Origin: Lucinisca nassula
Lineage: Eukaryota; Mollusca; Bivalvia; Lucinida; Lucinidae
DNA length: 64,000 nt
Assembly: GCA_963580285.1 (NCBI GenBank)
Contig: OY757010.1
Location: 147,980,675 to 148,044,674, forward strand
Direction of reading: 5' to 3'
The position numbers and the translations under genes were made by a program. Within the stretch, counting starts at the first letter, position 1. The number at the start of each line of letters is the position of its first letter. Below, one piece after another: positions 42,125 through 52,920 of the stretch. The notes under the pieces were generated by a model, which made no database searches, had not been told where the DNA came from, and was given only the letters and a program-made list of their open reading frames with translations.

Positions 42125-43609
42125 AACAGTCTCTCGATACGGGTGAGATCCCCAAAGAATGCTCCTAGCAAACATTTGCCCACTTTTCAAAAAAAAAAAA
42201 AAAAAGGAGACAGCTAGGGCTTTTGCTCGTAATTATCACCCGGTGTCACTTACCTGTGTTCTATGTAAATTGCTTGAACATCTCAAACGTCTTCTCAAAC
42301 ATCATGACCCACTTGGATGAACATAAACTTTTGTCAGACAGACAACATGCATTTAGGATTTAGGAAAAGGCATAGTTGCGAAACTCAGTTTAGCACGGTT
42401 ATTAATGACTGGGCAAAAATCTTGGACAAAGGTGGTAGGTAGACACATTTATTCTGGACTTCGAGAAGGCTTTTGACACCCCACCTCGTGAACTACTTAA
42501 ATCCAAATTATTTGGTTTTGGAAATGGGAGGGGGGGACTCTCAAATGGATAGATTCCTTCCTTTGCTACAGAAAACAGCGTGTTGTTGTTAATGGTGAAT
42601 CTTCGATATGGGCGCCAGTTTTATCTGCGGTCCCACAGGTGACTGTTCTTGGTCCGCTGCTATTCTCCCTGTACATAAATGATATTTCCACTGACATTGA
42701 CTCAGAAATAAGACTGTTCGCAAACAACTGTGTTTGCTATCGGGAAATCAGAGATACACAGGACTCAATGAAACTTCATAAGGATATAGATAGTTTAGGA
42801 TGTTGTGCACGAAAATGGGGTATGAGATTTCAGCCCGCTAAATTCAATATTATGCAGAAAACTAGGACGAGAACAAATAAAATTGAGACTACATACACCT
42901 TAGAGGGAACGGTACTCTAAAATGTGAATTCCATTAAATACCTTGGTGTGACAATCACACACGATATGAGACGGAATACACACATTAGCAGCGAATAGAA
43001 CACTTGGGTTCTTGAGGTGAAATCTTCATCAGTAACCTCAGTATGTGAAAGGGACGTGTTCGCCCAATCTTGGAATATGGTAGTTCTATCTGGGACCCAA
43101 GTGGAGTGGTCCTAAATGAATAAATTGAAAAAGTGCTAGATTTGTAACAAGCAATTACTGCTTTGAAACTAGGGGCATGACTGGAAGTCTATGAAAATTA
43201 AGATGGGAGACTCCCAAGAATAGGAGAAGAGACAGTATGCTCATACTCTTTTACAAAGGTCTAAAGGGTGCTGCTAGCAATCCAACAGATGACCTTGTTC
43301 TCTCAGCTAGGCACTGTAGAAAGCACAATTCAATGTCGTTTCATAAACCTTAACTGCAAGAACTGACATTTATAAAGAATCGTTCTTCCCCGAACCATTA
43401 GAGATTGGAATGTCCTTCCCGATTCGATTATTTCGACAGCTGAAGGTGCTGAGAATTATGTAGCTAAGTTTACCTCTTTGGTTAGAGCTAGGGACTAACT
43501 TCCCATATCACAGGTCCTGGTGTATGAATGCCATTTGACGTATCACCAGTAACATTTCTGATTCTGATTATGATTCATATCCCTTTAGTCTGATGATTTT
43601 ATTATCTGA

Positions 43610-43995
43610 ATAGTATCCAGATACAATTTATGAGTGCTCGTTAGAACTTTTCCAGTGGAGCTTCTCTAACGAGTTCCAACAATATATGCTTCAGGGGGTG
43701 TGATTGGTGCATAACACCATGATCGTCTCCAAAAATGGCAACTTATCCGTGATATTTTTCATATTTATACTGCAACATAGGTTGTGAGATTTCGTTGGAA
43801 CGACTTCGTTGAGGTTGTTCTAACGAGTACCCACAACCTATGTATTGGAGCATAAATAAGAATAATGTATAGCCCCGTAAACCCGAGTTTTCTCTATATA
43901 AAGTGAGGTTTAGGGGTGTACTCATTACACGGACTTATTAACGTGCCGCAACAATTCGGTTCTAAAGAGTATCCACAATCCATGGTGTAGAACAG
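43610..43995. repeat. Hairpin repeat H, two adjacent copies
   Basis: Dyads CTCGTTAGAACTTTT / CTCTAACGAG (43628-43675) and AGGTTGTGAGATTTCGTTGG / TAACGAGTACCCACAACCT (43778-43850), with the outer AACCCGAG...GGTTTAGGGG hairpin at 43880. Followed by a half core at 43955. Confidence 0.65.
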
Positions 43996-44339
43996 ATGGG
44001 GGGAAATGTAGCGACTCGACCGGGGCTCGAACCGGAGAGTATATGAATGTTTTGATGATGAGATCACGCAGTGTTTACTCTCACCATGGCATGAACAACT
44101 ATATATATATAGTTCATAGGTATGTTAACTGAACTAGTAAAAGGGACAAAACAGGCCTTGATGAGAATACGCAGTGTTTACTCACGACAGGTCATGAATA
44201 GCTGGTTCATAGGGCCTGCATGTTAACTGATCTAGTAAAAGGGACAAAACAGGTTACACGTCGGCGAATATAAACACTGCGGGATGTACAAGTAGCACAA
44301 TAAAAATAAATTCAGTTATTTATATAATTTTAATACTTT
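43996..44339. other. No gene; imperfect direct repeat
   Basis: CTGA(A/T)CTAGTAAAAGGGAC and the text around it occur twice, near 44128 and 44227. Low-copy tandem debris. Confidence 0.5.
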
Positions 44340-44660
44340 GTTTGCTTGTGTGTTTGTTTGTTTGATTTGAGGTTTAACGTCCCTGTCAACACTATTTAGG
44401 TCATTTTGGAGACGTTGCTTCCTATTTTGTGGGATTTTTACCCGTCATTGAGATGAAATGACATCTCAATCCCTGCAGCACAATGAAACCAATAGTGTTT
44501 ATAAGCATGGACGGGCCGACTCGCAGCAGTTTTCCTGGGCAGGCTTAGACGTTCTAAGCGGATTACCAGTACTCATGTGCGGTCGGTATCAGTTCTGCGT
44601 GGAAGCATCCTGCAGCCCAATCTATTTCTCCAAGCCCCGATGGGCGGGTGTGAATACTTA
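44340..44660 (-). repeat. SINE-like repeat D, full-length copy
   Basis: From the (GTTT)n end at 44340 through ATTTGAGGTTTAACGTCCC to the CCCCGATGGGCGGG head at 44650. Useful as the family reference: about 320 bp. Confidence 0.75.
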
Positions 44661-44744
44661 AACTATAAACATTTGTTATAACGTTTAACTAGCAAACTCT
44701 CAGATAAAAAATATCATCACGAAAGCTAGCCTATATGAATTTGC

Positions 44745-44880
44745 CCCTCTTAAACTCCACTTTTATAGTAAAACAGTAAAACTGGGATTTACAGGGGTAT
44801 TCATTACTTTCTTATTTCCGCTCAAAAACATAGATTGTTAGTACTCGTTAGATTCCCCTTATCGAGGGTTTTCTAAGGAT
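44745..44880. repeat. Hairpin repeat H, partial
   Basis: AACTCCACTTTTATAG, a short hairpin, then CATAGATTGTTAGTACTCG and a degraded core. 44876-44904 adds a scrap of PLE 3' terminus (GATCACTGCCTTCACTTCT). Confidence 0.55.
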
Positions 44881-44914
44881 CACTGCCTTCACTTCTCTTT
44901 TTTATACTTTGTAC

Positions 44915-46218
44915 TCAGCTGCTTCAGCAGGTCTGTAGCGGAGACTTCCCCTCTTGCATAATGTCACCACAACTGAAATACCTCGTTCTGCATCGTCCGA
45001 TATTGGCGTCGCTGGTATCTGGAGAGCTGCATGTCTGTGACCAGCTGGACATTTCTTACTGAGACCTGAGCCTCATCGGATAGAAGGCACACCGGGAGGT
45101 AGAAGGGTGGAGCTGCGCCAGCTCTGCCATTCAGTCGTCTGTGTCAGTCTGAAAATAGATATGCAAATAGAGTTAATATTGACAGCATACACTTAAGTTA
45201 TACAGCGAAAAATAGAGATATACTATCTTTATTTTAAACTTCAAAAATTAGCCCTCTAGGGATTTTATTCCGACAAACCATAGTAAAAAACAAACATCTC
45301 CAATATTAGTGCAGCACAAGACACAGCGTTACTAAGAGCAAGTAGCCATTCAGTGCGAATGTCCACGTGACTATCATTGATTTATATGAAATCCAGGCAT
45401 CAGTTATTTATATCAAAAAAACCCAGTGCGTCTGATCAGGGTCCACTCTGCCAAACGTTTTACGGTATATGAACTTATGTTCTGTCATGCTGATTTATTA
45501 ACCTGTAAAAGTCATTTATTCCTTTAACGAGTATGTAATACATGTATTGCCTTCTACATCATTGTTCGTCCTTATGCTCATCCTGCAGACCGACCAGCAC
45601 TCTTCAGGCCACACTGTAGGTCACAGCAACGTTGTTCTGATATAGTTGAGAAGGCTGTCAAAACGTCTTGGTGCAATGTTTGCAAGGGATTCAAAGACAT
45701 CAGTGATATGCTCAGATGATAGAAAGAGTAGACAATGCAGCTTCCTGATGCAGGTGTATGTCTCACGTTTCGCAGTGTTCTCGGTCGCGTGTAAAGAGAG
45801 TGCGATTATGAAACAACCGAAATATTTTGTACAGTTTTGGTTTCAATCTGTTTTTTTTTTTTTTTTTTTGTGTGTAATTTTAAATCAAATATACTACTGA
45901 CAGTTACTTGAATATGATTGTGCAATGAAATAAATATCGAATTTTCAACACTGAATATTTTATACGTTTTTATTTTATTTTTGGGCAGGAGGGGGTGGGG
46001 TGCCAATCGGCCCTTTCAAGATTATCATTGAACAATGAATATTATTAACATGTTTATCTTACCTGCACTTGGCGCCAGACTGCTTGACCCCAGTGGAACG
46101 CACACCCGTGGATCTGAGGGCCTCCGAAGACGTATCTTAGTGCCTTCTACAGTGCCGACTCGAAATCGAAGACGATATCAACTACCTCCTCCTCACGATT
46201 CAGCAGACGACCGATCTT
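44915..46218 (-). pseudogene. Mutator-like (MULE) transposase, three exons, inactivated
   Basis: Exon 1, complement 46063-46218: KIGRLLNREEEVVDIVFDFESAL, a stop where W is expected, then KALRYVFGG and IHGCAFHWGQAVWRQVQ, the CxFHW...QAxWRKVQ block of MULE transposases. It has a TTTTCAG acceptor and GTAAGA donor. Exon 2, complement 45551 to about 45795: TYTCIRKLHCLLFLSSEHI, ANIAPRRFDSLLNYIRTT, WPEECWSVCRMSIRTNNDVE. Exon 3, complement 44915-45148: HRRLNGRAG, FYLPVCLLSDEAQVSV, LSRYQRRQYRTMQNEVFQLW, SATDLLKQL. Every exon carries an in-frame stop (exon 3 at W-to-TGA and near LW). The upstream DDE exons are not visible. It resembles transposase-like genes common in molluscs. Confidence 0.83.
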
Positions 46219-46229
46219 CTGAAAACAGA

Positions 46230-46865
46230 GTTTTGATATTGTTTTGTTTATTTGATTTGAGGTTTAACCTTCCCGTCAAAACTGTTGGAGACGTTGCTTC
46301 CAGTTTTGTGGGACTTTTACCCGACATTTAGATGAAATGACATCGCAAGCCCTGTCGCCCAATGAAACCAATATGGTTACAGTACCGGTCATGAACAGAC
46401 TCAATAAAACCGAGTCTGCTATTTTCGTTTATTTGGTGTATTCTTTGCTTCTAAAGGATATAACTTTTCAGAACTTATTTATCTTCACTGCAGCTGGTGC
46501 TGTGCCGTGTGGCGGTCGTAAAAAGTCTCCCCGCACATCCATCATAGTGCAGATTATATTTTCTGGTCCTTTGGGATCATTGGGTTCATTTGGAATCATT
46601 TTGAAAATAGAGTTCTGCTTAAGCCGGTGCTAGAGGGCGTGGCCGGTGTTGCACATTTCAGTACCGGTCATGAACAGACTCAATAAAACCGAGTCCGCTA
46701 TTTTCGTTTATTTGGTGTATTCTTTGCTGCCAAAGGATGTAACTATTCAGAACTTATTTATTTATATGGACAGTCCGACTCGCAACGCTTTGCCTGGGCA
46801 GGCTTAGTTCCTCTAAGCGGTTTACCAGTACTCGTGTGCGGTCAGTTGCATAGGAATATTGTTGG
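46230..46865 (-). repeat. SINE-like repeat D split by repeat R4
   Basis: 46235-46378 is the tail-proximal half of D and 46769-46865 the head half (CCGACTCGCAACGC, GGTTTACCAGTACTCGTG). R4 occupies the gap. The donor and acceptor of the MULE exon are not affected. Confidence 0.7.
46381..46768 (+). mobile_element. Retrozyme-related repeat R4 (279-bp period) without a hammerhead core
   Basis: AGTACCGGTCATGAACAGAC occurs at 46381 and 46660. The body (TTTGGTGTATTCTTTGCT, CTTCACTGCAGCTGG, GTGTGGCGGTCG, CATAGTGCAGATTATATTTT) is that of R1-R3, but the junction where a hammerhead would sit instead has the stem CAGACTC...GAGTCTG. Either the ribozyme was replaced or this lineage uses a different end structure. 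Confidence 0.7.
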
Positions 46866-47735
46866 TCAAAAATATATAAAAATAAACAATAGGAAGTGTC
46901 TAGAGTGCCGGTACCGGCATCCTAGACGCCGGGTCCGGCACTCTAGACTCGGTGGCTAAAGTGACGGACCCGACACTCTAGTCATTCCTATATGGCCTAG
47001 CTAGAGTGCCGGTAATTCCCGGTAAAACAATACTTGATAGCTATAATCCGCCAGACAGCAGCATACTAAGGGCGGATTAAAGAAAGAAAACATTTACCTG
47101 ACATAAAATCTAAAATTATCAACAATATTGGAGGAGAGAATACTCCACATGTTACGTATACTAAGTATATCAACAACTGCAAAACCGCCCCAAGGGAGAA
47201 TACTTCACATGATTTTTGAAACTGTGTATATCAACAACTGACTGTTAAAATTGGACACTAGCAACTCGCAAATGTCACAGGGTGAAATTATGGAAACTGG
47301 AGGAGCGCTTGCGTTTAGGACTTTCAAGTCGTCTCCAGTTATTTTCCCCTATTGGTCGTCGTTTTTCATACTTCATATACTCATATATTTCATATTTCAT
47401 TAAGCATTAAGCATTCCTGAGTAGCGTATATCTATTTCCGGTGTCCTTATGTAAGTCTCGCGCGCTTTTCACTTCACTGATTAACACCGCATGCGCACAT
47501 TCTTACCTCAGCCTTTGTCAGTCTTTCTTTGTCCCTGGCGAAGGTAGGTCTCACGACCACCTGACGGACACCATTTATATATTGTTCCTTATTACTAAGG
47601 ATGTTTATATAATATTATTCAGATGACGAGGTCGAGAGAGAGAAGGTTCATGACATAACTCTCAAAAACATGGAAATCATCTACATAGTTGTCATTACTT
47701 GAACCCCGAACCCCCTCGAGAAAGCGGGAGAAGGT

Positions 47736-47850
47736 CATTTCAACGTCATCCATCATCATGTGGCCACAACCACCTTAAATCCAATCACACAAACAACCCG
47801 TGACAACTGGCGCCCAACGTGGGGCCAGTTGTCACGGGTTGTTTGTGTGA
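47736..47850 (+). mobile_element. LTR-retrotransposon U5 end and primer-binding site
   Basis: The block CATTTCAACGTCATCCATCA to CCCGTGACA (47736-47806) ends in CA like an LTR and recurs at 49176-49243. Two bases on is TGGCGCCCAACGTGGGGC (47808-47825), the form of a primer-binding site complementary to the 3' end of tRNA-Lys. Downstream, 47960-48105 has a frame (IPNTLPGKPLSKCAVINAAQ) repeated at 49085-49170. The rest of the element is absent. Confidence 0.7.
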
Positions 47851-48486
47851 TATCTAAATTAATAAACAAAAAATGATTTGCATTATATTAAAAAAAATTA
47901 AACTACACCTTAACAACCTTGCCTATTAAATTTACCAGATATGTATGTTATTAACAAACAATCTGACAATAACTGAACACAAAGCTATTGCTTCTAATTC
48001 TATCAAGCAAGTAAAGTTAATCATACCTAACACTTTGCCAGGTAAACCCTTATCAAAATGCGCTGTCATAAATGCTGCACAGTATGCACAGCGCAAAAGA
48101 TAAAACTTTATATACAGAACTTAGACAAAAAATCTTTTATTGATAGTGCGTAATAGGACACTCCTTACTGGTTTAGCTTCAAACGGCTAAACATTAAAAC
48201 CAGGCTAAAATTGCTTATCCTAAAACACAGCCAAAATGGAAGTGTCATATAAAAATACATTATTTACGCGCTGGACTGGAGAGAGGAAATATAACAGAAC
48301 TATTCAATTCTTACGAAATTAGTCACCCTTCCACGAAAGCACAAGCCAGAAGCACGAACCGGCCACGGTCTGATTGGGATAGCCCCCACCTAGGTTGTAA
48401 CCAACCCATGTCCAAGCAAGCGCGAAATCATGTCAAGGCGAAATTTTCAATAATACAATTTTCCTACTAGAACTTTCTCGCCAGTT

Positions 48487-48739
48487 TGCAGTACAGTGCA
48501 CCACGTGTCAGCGGCAATCTGACAACATACAAGCTCTCCAGATACCGCGACAAATCATGCACTGTCAACCGACTGCAACCATGCAGAAGCTGAACTTAAG
48601 AAAAAAACAAAGGGTCAGCAGAATTGCATTCCAGTGCGGCACGTGCCAAGAGCACTCTGACAACATACAAGCTCTCCAGAGACGCCATGACAAGCCATGC
48701 ATCGTCACTCGACTGCAACCCAGCAACCCGTTTAAGTGA
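48487..48739 (+). pseudogene. Fragment with duplicated Cys motif, unrecognised
   Basis: Two tandem segments about 130 bp apart each read QC(T/G)TCQ...SDNIQALQ(I/R) and end in a Cys after HDKPC or IMHC: a C-x2-C...C pattern that could be a decayed zinc-binding unit. The second lies in the frame 48557-48739. It lies between the two LTR-element pieces, so it may be gag-derived, but I see no family match. Confidence 0.4.
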
Positions 48740-48984
48740 AACCTTTTTGTTTCGAAGCCTCTCTCCAGAATATATTTAGCGTAATTGTCACACGCTCCCC
48801 TTCCCCTCTGTGAAAAAATGTCGTCTCGACACTTCAATTAAAAAATAAGATACACGCACAGGAAACCAGGAAACCATGTCAGCTGTAATTCAGTTTAAAA
48901 CAGTTCTAAAAAAGTTAAAATAACCAGTCCCCTCCTGTCTGCCATCTTGGTTTCTGCCTATGCCTTGTTGGGCGTGTTTGAGGT

Positions 48985-49243
48985 CGCAAATAAAAATCAA
49001 AAATGAGTTCCTTTAAGAGCAATGAAAACATTCATAAGAAAGAAGGTGGGCCATTTGCTTCCACTGTTAGTCGAGCTAGTGAAGTTAACATATCTAACAC
49101 TTTACCAGGTAAACCCTTATCAAAATGCACTGTCATAAATGCTGCACAGTATGCACAGCGCAAAAGATATCACACATTTCAACGTCATCCATCATCATGT
49201 GGCCACAACCACCTTAAATCCAATCACACAAACAACCCGTGAC
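48985..49243 (+). mobile_element. LTR-element fragment: ORF start joined to U5 end
   Basis: The frame 49003-49242 starts MSSFKSNENIHKKE, continues with NISNTLPGKPLSKCTVINAA as at 48040, and runs into the U5 block at 49176. The same ATGAGTTCC(T/A)TTAAGAG start is found in the hammerhead repeat R2 (21445, 21830), linking the two sequences. Order is scrambled relative to a normal element, so a rearranged copy. Confidence 0.55.
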
Positions 49244-49255
49244 ACAATGTTACTG

Positions 49256-49264
49256 TCATTATTA

Positions 49265-49296
<32 letters not shown>

Positions 49297-49300
49297 TTGC
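49256..49300. repeat. (TTA)n microsatellite
   Basis: About 40 bp of TTA/ATT triplets. The following 49300-50130 has no recognisable gene. Confidence 0.95.
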
Positions 49301-50765
49301 AAGTATTAGATACTAAATTGTGCGGGCTTTAAAATCACTGATGCATTTGGTAATTACGTTAATTGATAATATTGATTAATTGAATGTGTTCACTCTTCGA
49401 ATTTTTTACCTTGGTGAAGTCTTTGAGCCATCGTGAGGCAATGATAGCAGAACTTTTTAGGGACAGCACTAAGCAATTTTATATAAGTGATTTGTTTGTT
49501 TTGATGAGAAATCTGAAGTGTGTGATTCGTTGGCGATGATAATGTAAGACAATAGGATCTTGAAACTTTAAGATGTGTTTCAGGTCGTTCGGCAATCCTC
49601 CGTGGTGTATAGTTTACGCTACTCGCCTTGTAAACCAGGGGTCGCAGGATCGATCCCGGGCTTCTCCAGACTTTTGGATGAGTCTTTTAACCGGGGTCCC
49701 GTCTCCATATGACCTTAGCTGTTGGTGGGACGTAAAACTCAAACACTCACTCACTCAGGTCGTTCGACGGCTCCATCAGGTAAAAGGTTGTTTGTAGCAC
49801 ACCATACTTATTTTTACAGCCGCGACAAACACTGGTTTCAATTTCAATTACATGTATGTTCTGTATAAACAATAATATGGAAGATAATAATGATAATAAT
49901 AAATGTATTTCCAATTAACGTTATTGTATACTTTCTTTCCATGAAGACGTTATAATAATGAGCGGCGCCGTGAGAAAACCGGTTAATTGCATATGCGAAC
50001 AACAGAGGCGCAGATCAGTATGCGCATCCATGTAGTTCACAGACTAACATAACATGTCAGAGAAATAATGTCCGTTTTATCTCGATTCTAGGTGGTAGAT
50101 GATGGAGATAACAAATTAATTAATATATTACCGACACTCTAGCCAGCCCAACAGTCACAGTTTCAAAATCATGTGAAGTATTCTCCCTTGAGGCGGTTTT
50201 GCAGTTGTTGATATACTTAGTATACGTAACATTTGGGGGTATTCTCTCCTCCAATATGGTTGATAATTTTAGATATTATGTCAGGTATTTTTTTTTCTTT
50301 AATTCGTCCTTAGTATGGTGCTCCCTGGCGGATTATAACTGTCAAGTATTGTATTACCACAGTTTCAAAATCATGTGAAGTATTCTGCCTTGAGGCGGTT
50401 TTGCAGTTGTTGATATACTTAGTATACGTAACATTTGGGGTATTCTCTCCTCCAATATGGTTGATAATTTTAGATATTATGTCAGGTAAATGTTGTTTTC
50501 TTTAATTCGTCCTTAGTATGGTGCACTCTGGCGGATTATAACTATCAAGTATTGTATTACCGGGTGTTACCGGCACTCTAGCCTGGCCACATAGGAATGC
50601 TAGAGTGCCGGGTCCGTCACTTTAGCCACCGAGTCTAGAGTGCCGGACCCGGCACTCTAGACACTTCCTAAATAATAATAAAATGCATAAAGTGGGAATT
50701 AGGCTAGGTCCGTTTCGGTAAATGTACGCACCGGCCAATCTGCGATCTGGCAGGCTTTCGAGCAA

Positions 50766-50766
<1 letters not shown>

Positions 50767-50836
<70 letters not shown>

Positions 50837-51475
50837 ACTGAGTCGGTCAAATTTGGCCATTACCTCAAATTTGGCCATTACCTCTATTGGGTGCGTAGCT
50901 AAATTTAGAATTTTGCTAAAAAAAGAGAAGTCACTGGATGAGTCCTCAAAACTATTTACAATCTGAATAACAGAGGTATACTAAAACGCATACCTCTGAA
51001 TCTCAATCTTACACTGTACGGGCTTTGAACTCCTCTGCGGTCTTAGCATTCACCACAAAAGAGGGAAGACTATTCCACTGGGGAATAGTTCTAGGGAAAA
51101 AGGAATTTATCAGGGCATCGCTTTAGGACTGGTACCTATGGTATTGTGAGTTGTTTACTTGTGATGCCCTTGTTCGGGTTGAAACTGTCGCAGGGGTCAA
51201 GTATTAGTCTTTATTAATGGCCACTGTACCCGAATGTATCTTATAGAAGAAGGTTATTAAAGAGGACTGCTCACGACGGGCCTCTAGGGACGGCCATTCT
51301 AGCTCGTTAAGCATGTCACCGACGCTACTTCTATTGCGCCATCGTCGGCAGGTCCATCGAGCAGCTGTCCTCTGCACCTTCTCCACCTGCTGAATCTGAG
51401 TTTTAGCATAGGGATTCCAAATGGGTGATGCATATTCAAGTTGAGGGCGAACCAACATCATGCAACATCTTACAG
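50767..51475 (-). pseudogene. LINE C-terminal fragment ending in a (TAGA)n tail
   Basis: On the minus strand it starts MLVRPQLEYASPIWNPY (51462), continues QQVEKVQRTAARWTCRRWRNRSSVGDML and ITFFYKIHSGT, and after a stop TRASQVNNSQY and FFPRTIPQWNSLPS. The 3' UTR follows (GGCCAAATTTGACCGACTCAG) and ends in about 17 TAGA units (50767-50835). The microsatellite is thus the LINE's 3' tail. The ORF frame is nearly intact, so a fairly young insertion. Confidence 0.83.
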
Positions 51476-52830
51476 AGCACAAGATCCTTGTTGAGTCCAA
51501 ACATGGATTTAGAAGCGGTAGGTCATGTGAGAGCCAGCTTGTCCAGTTCATCCACGACCTACAGGAAAACCTGGACGGGACCCATAATAGGGGTCACAAA
51601 CAAACAGATCTAATTATTATGGACTTCGCCAAGGCTTTCGATAAGGTCCCCACAGATCTGATCTGATCTGAGAAGACCTCTGTATAAACTGGAGTACTAT
51701 GGTATCCGAAATGATACCCTCCAGTGGATTTCTGCTTGGCTATCTGGACGAACCCAAACAGTCGTACTTGACGGTGTTTGCTCTGACCCTGCCCCGGTGT
51801 TGTCAGGTGTCCCACAAGGTTCCGTGCTGGGACCGATATTGTTTTTGATTTTTATTAACGACCTGCCAGACAACATCAACTCTACAATCCGCCTTTTCGC
51901 TGATGACTGTGTACTGTACAGAAATATAAGAGGGTCTGATGACCTACAGATACTTCAAGATAACTTGGAAAAGTTGGTTGCCTGAGAAGATGCATGGCTC
52001 ATGAAATTTAATGTCGCCAAATGTCACTCTATGAGAGTGACAAGGCACCCTCCCCATAAACAGATTGTCCATGGTTATACATTACATAACCAGGTTTTAG
52101 AGAACGTTTCTTCTGCTAAATACTTAGGAGTTCAAATCACTGATGACCTCGAGTGGGGTCAAAACGTTAACGAGATAACTAGTAAGGCTACTAAGACACT
52201 CGGTTTCCTTCGTAGAAAGTTGGCTTTCGCGCCGAGGGAAACCAAGGATGCTGCATACAAAACTTTAGTCCGCCCCAAGCTTGAATATGCAGCACCAGAT
52301 AGGATTCCCTATCATCAAAAGAAGACTGGTAGAATAAAAAAAGTTCAGAGGACTGCTGCTCGTTGCGCTCGTTGGACCTGCAGACCATGGCGCAACCTAA
52401 GTCACGTTGGAGAGATGCTTGAAGAACACCAGTGGCCGACTCTCCAGGAAAGGCGTGAGCTGACTCTGTTCTATAAAATCCACAATAATTCAGCCATTAT
52501 AGATAAGAGCAGGTACCTATCTGAAGCTAGTGGAGGATGTAGGAGAACCAGGTCCCATATGCCTTTCAGTATCACCGTCCTAATGCTTACAAGGATGGTT
52601 TTAAGAGTTCTTTTGCTCCCCAGGACAATTGCAACTTGGAATGGCCTTACAATCGAAGCTGTCTCTTTTGAGACAGTTGATGGGTTTAAGGCCAAAATTT
52701 AATATCCTCGGGTTGGGCAGGGGATAGGCATGGATTCCTTCCCCTGATGACTTCTTGTAAATAGTTTTAATCTTTCGGTGGCTGTGTCGCAAAGCTCTTT
52801 TTTTGTGGGGGGGGGGGGTGGGGATTGAAA
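51455..52830 (+). pseudogene. LINE reverse transcriptase, palm to C-terminus (same family, head-to-head)
   Basis: HGFRSGRSCESQLVQFIHDL (51500), motif A as MDFAKAFDKVPTDLI (51618), QTVVLDGVCSDPAPVLSGVPQGSVLGP (motif B, 51760-51840), LFADDCVLYRNI (51895; catalytic ADD intact), then a stop and SAKYLGVQITDDLEW, ETKDAAYKTLVRPKLEY, RTAARCARWTCRPWRNLSHVGEMLEE and PRTIATWNGL. One frameshift near 51665 and a stop near 51985 are the main damage; a 12-bp QRTAARCAR expansion is visible. CR1/L2-like by its motifs; the clade is uncertain. Confidence 0.85.
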
Positions 52831-52844
52831 ACTTTTTGTGCCAC

Positions 52845-52920
52845 ACCCCAAACCTGTTACCATGGTCAGAATCAGAATTGTTACTGGTGACACGTCAAAT
52901 GACATTCATACACCAGGCCA
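52845..52920 (-). mobile_element. LINE 3' tail fragment
   Basis: On the minus strand CCTGGTGTATGAATGTCATT, GACGTGTCACCAGTAACA and ATTCTGATTCTGA match the 3' end of the LINE at 43510-43570. A short 5'-truncated insertion. Confidence 0.75.

Larger units (their letters stand above)
39541..43580 (+). pseudogene. CR1/L2-like LINE, endonuclease and RT relic
   Basis: Endonuclease pieces: VVIQETKIHSS, YRKDRNTHYGGVMLLV and ITSWYRPPN (39551-39895), then HVLGDFHFREIVW (GDFN-type) and NTLDLILTTLP. Linker: RREIKHDITNQHNLYMNNLV, NPRDFYRYINSQKKK. RT: LNPSKALGPDELHPRVLKAL (41945-42000), LDFEKAFDTPP (42455, motif A), VLGPLLFSLYINDIS (42645) and LFANNCVCYREI (42713; motif C ADD changed to ANN). C-terminus: VNSIKYLGVTITHDM, then TIRDWN(V/A)LPDSII (43395). 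The 3' end has a TCTGATTCTGATTATGATTC tail at 43560. It is heavily frameshifted; the metal-binding ADD is lost. Confidence 0.82.
46891..50669. mobile_element. Long foldback element, about 330-bp inverted arms
   Basis: The left arm 46891-47227 (AGGAAGTGTCTAGAGTGCCGG outward) and right arm 50359-50669 are inverted copies. The right side has an extra direct copy of the inner part (50157-50358, 202-bp step). The arms contain smaller perfect dyads, for example 50634-50646 with 50649-50661. No transposase is recognised in the 2.9 kb between; it holds LTR-element debris and AT-rich DNA. A clear target duplication is not visible. Confidence 0.75.

Noticed and set aside
44915..46218. Host gene exons with good splice sites
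   Set aside because: The joined translation matches MULE transposase blocks and every exon has an in-frame stop.
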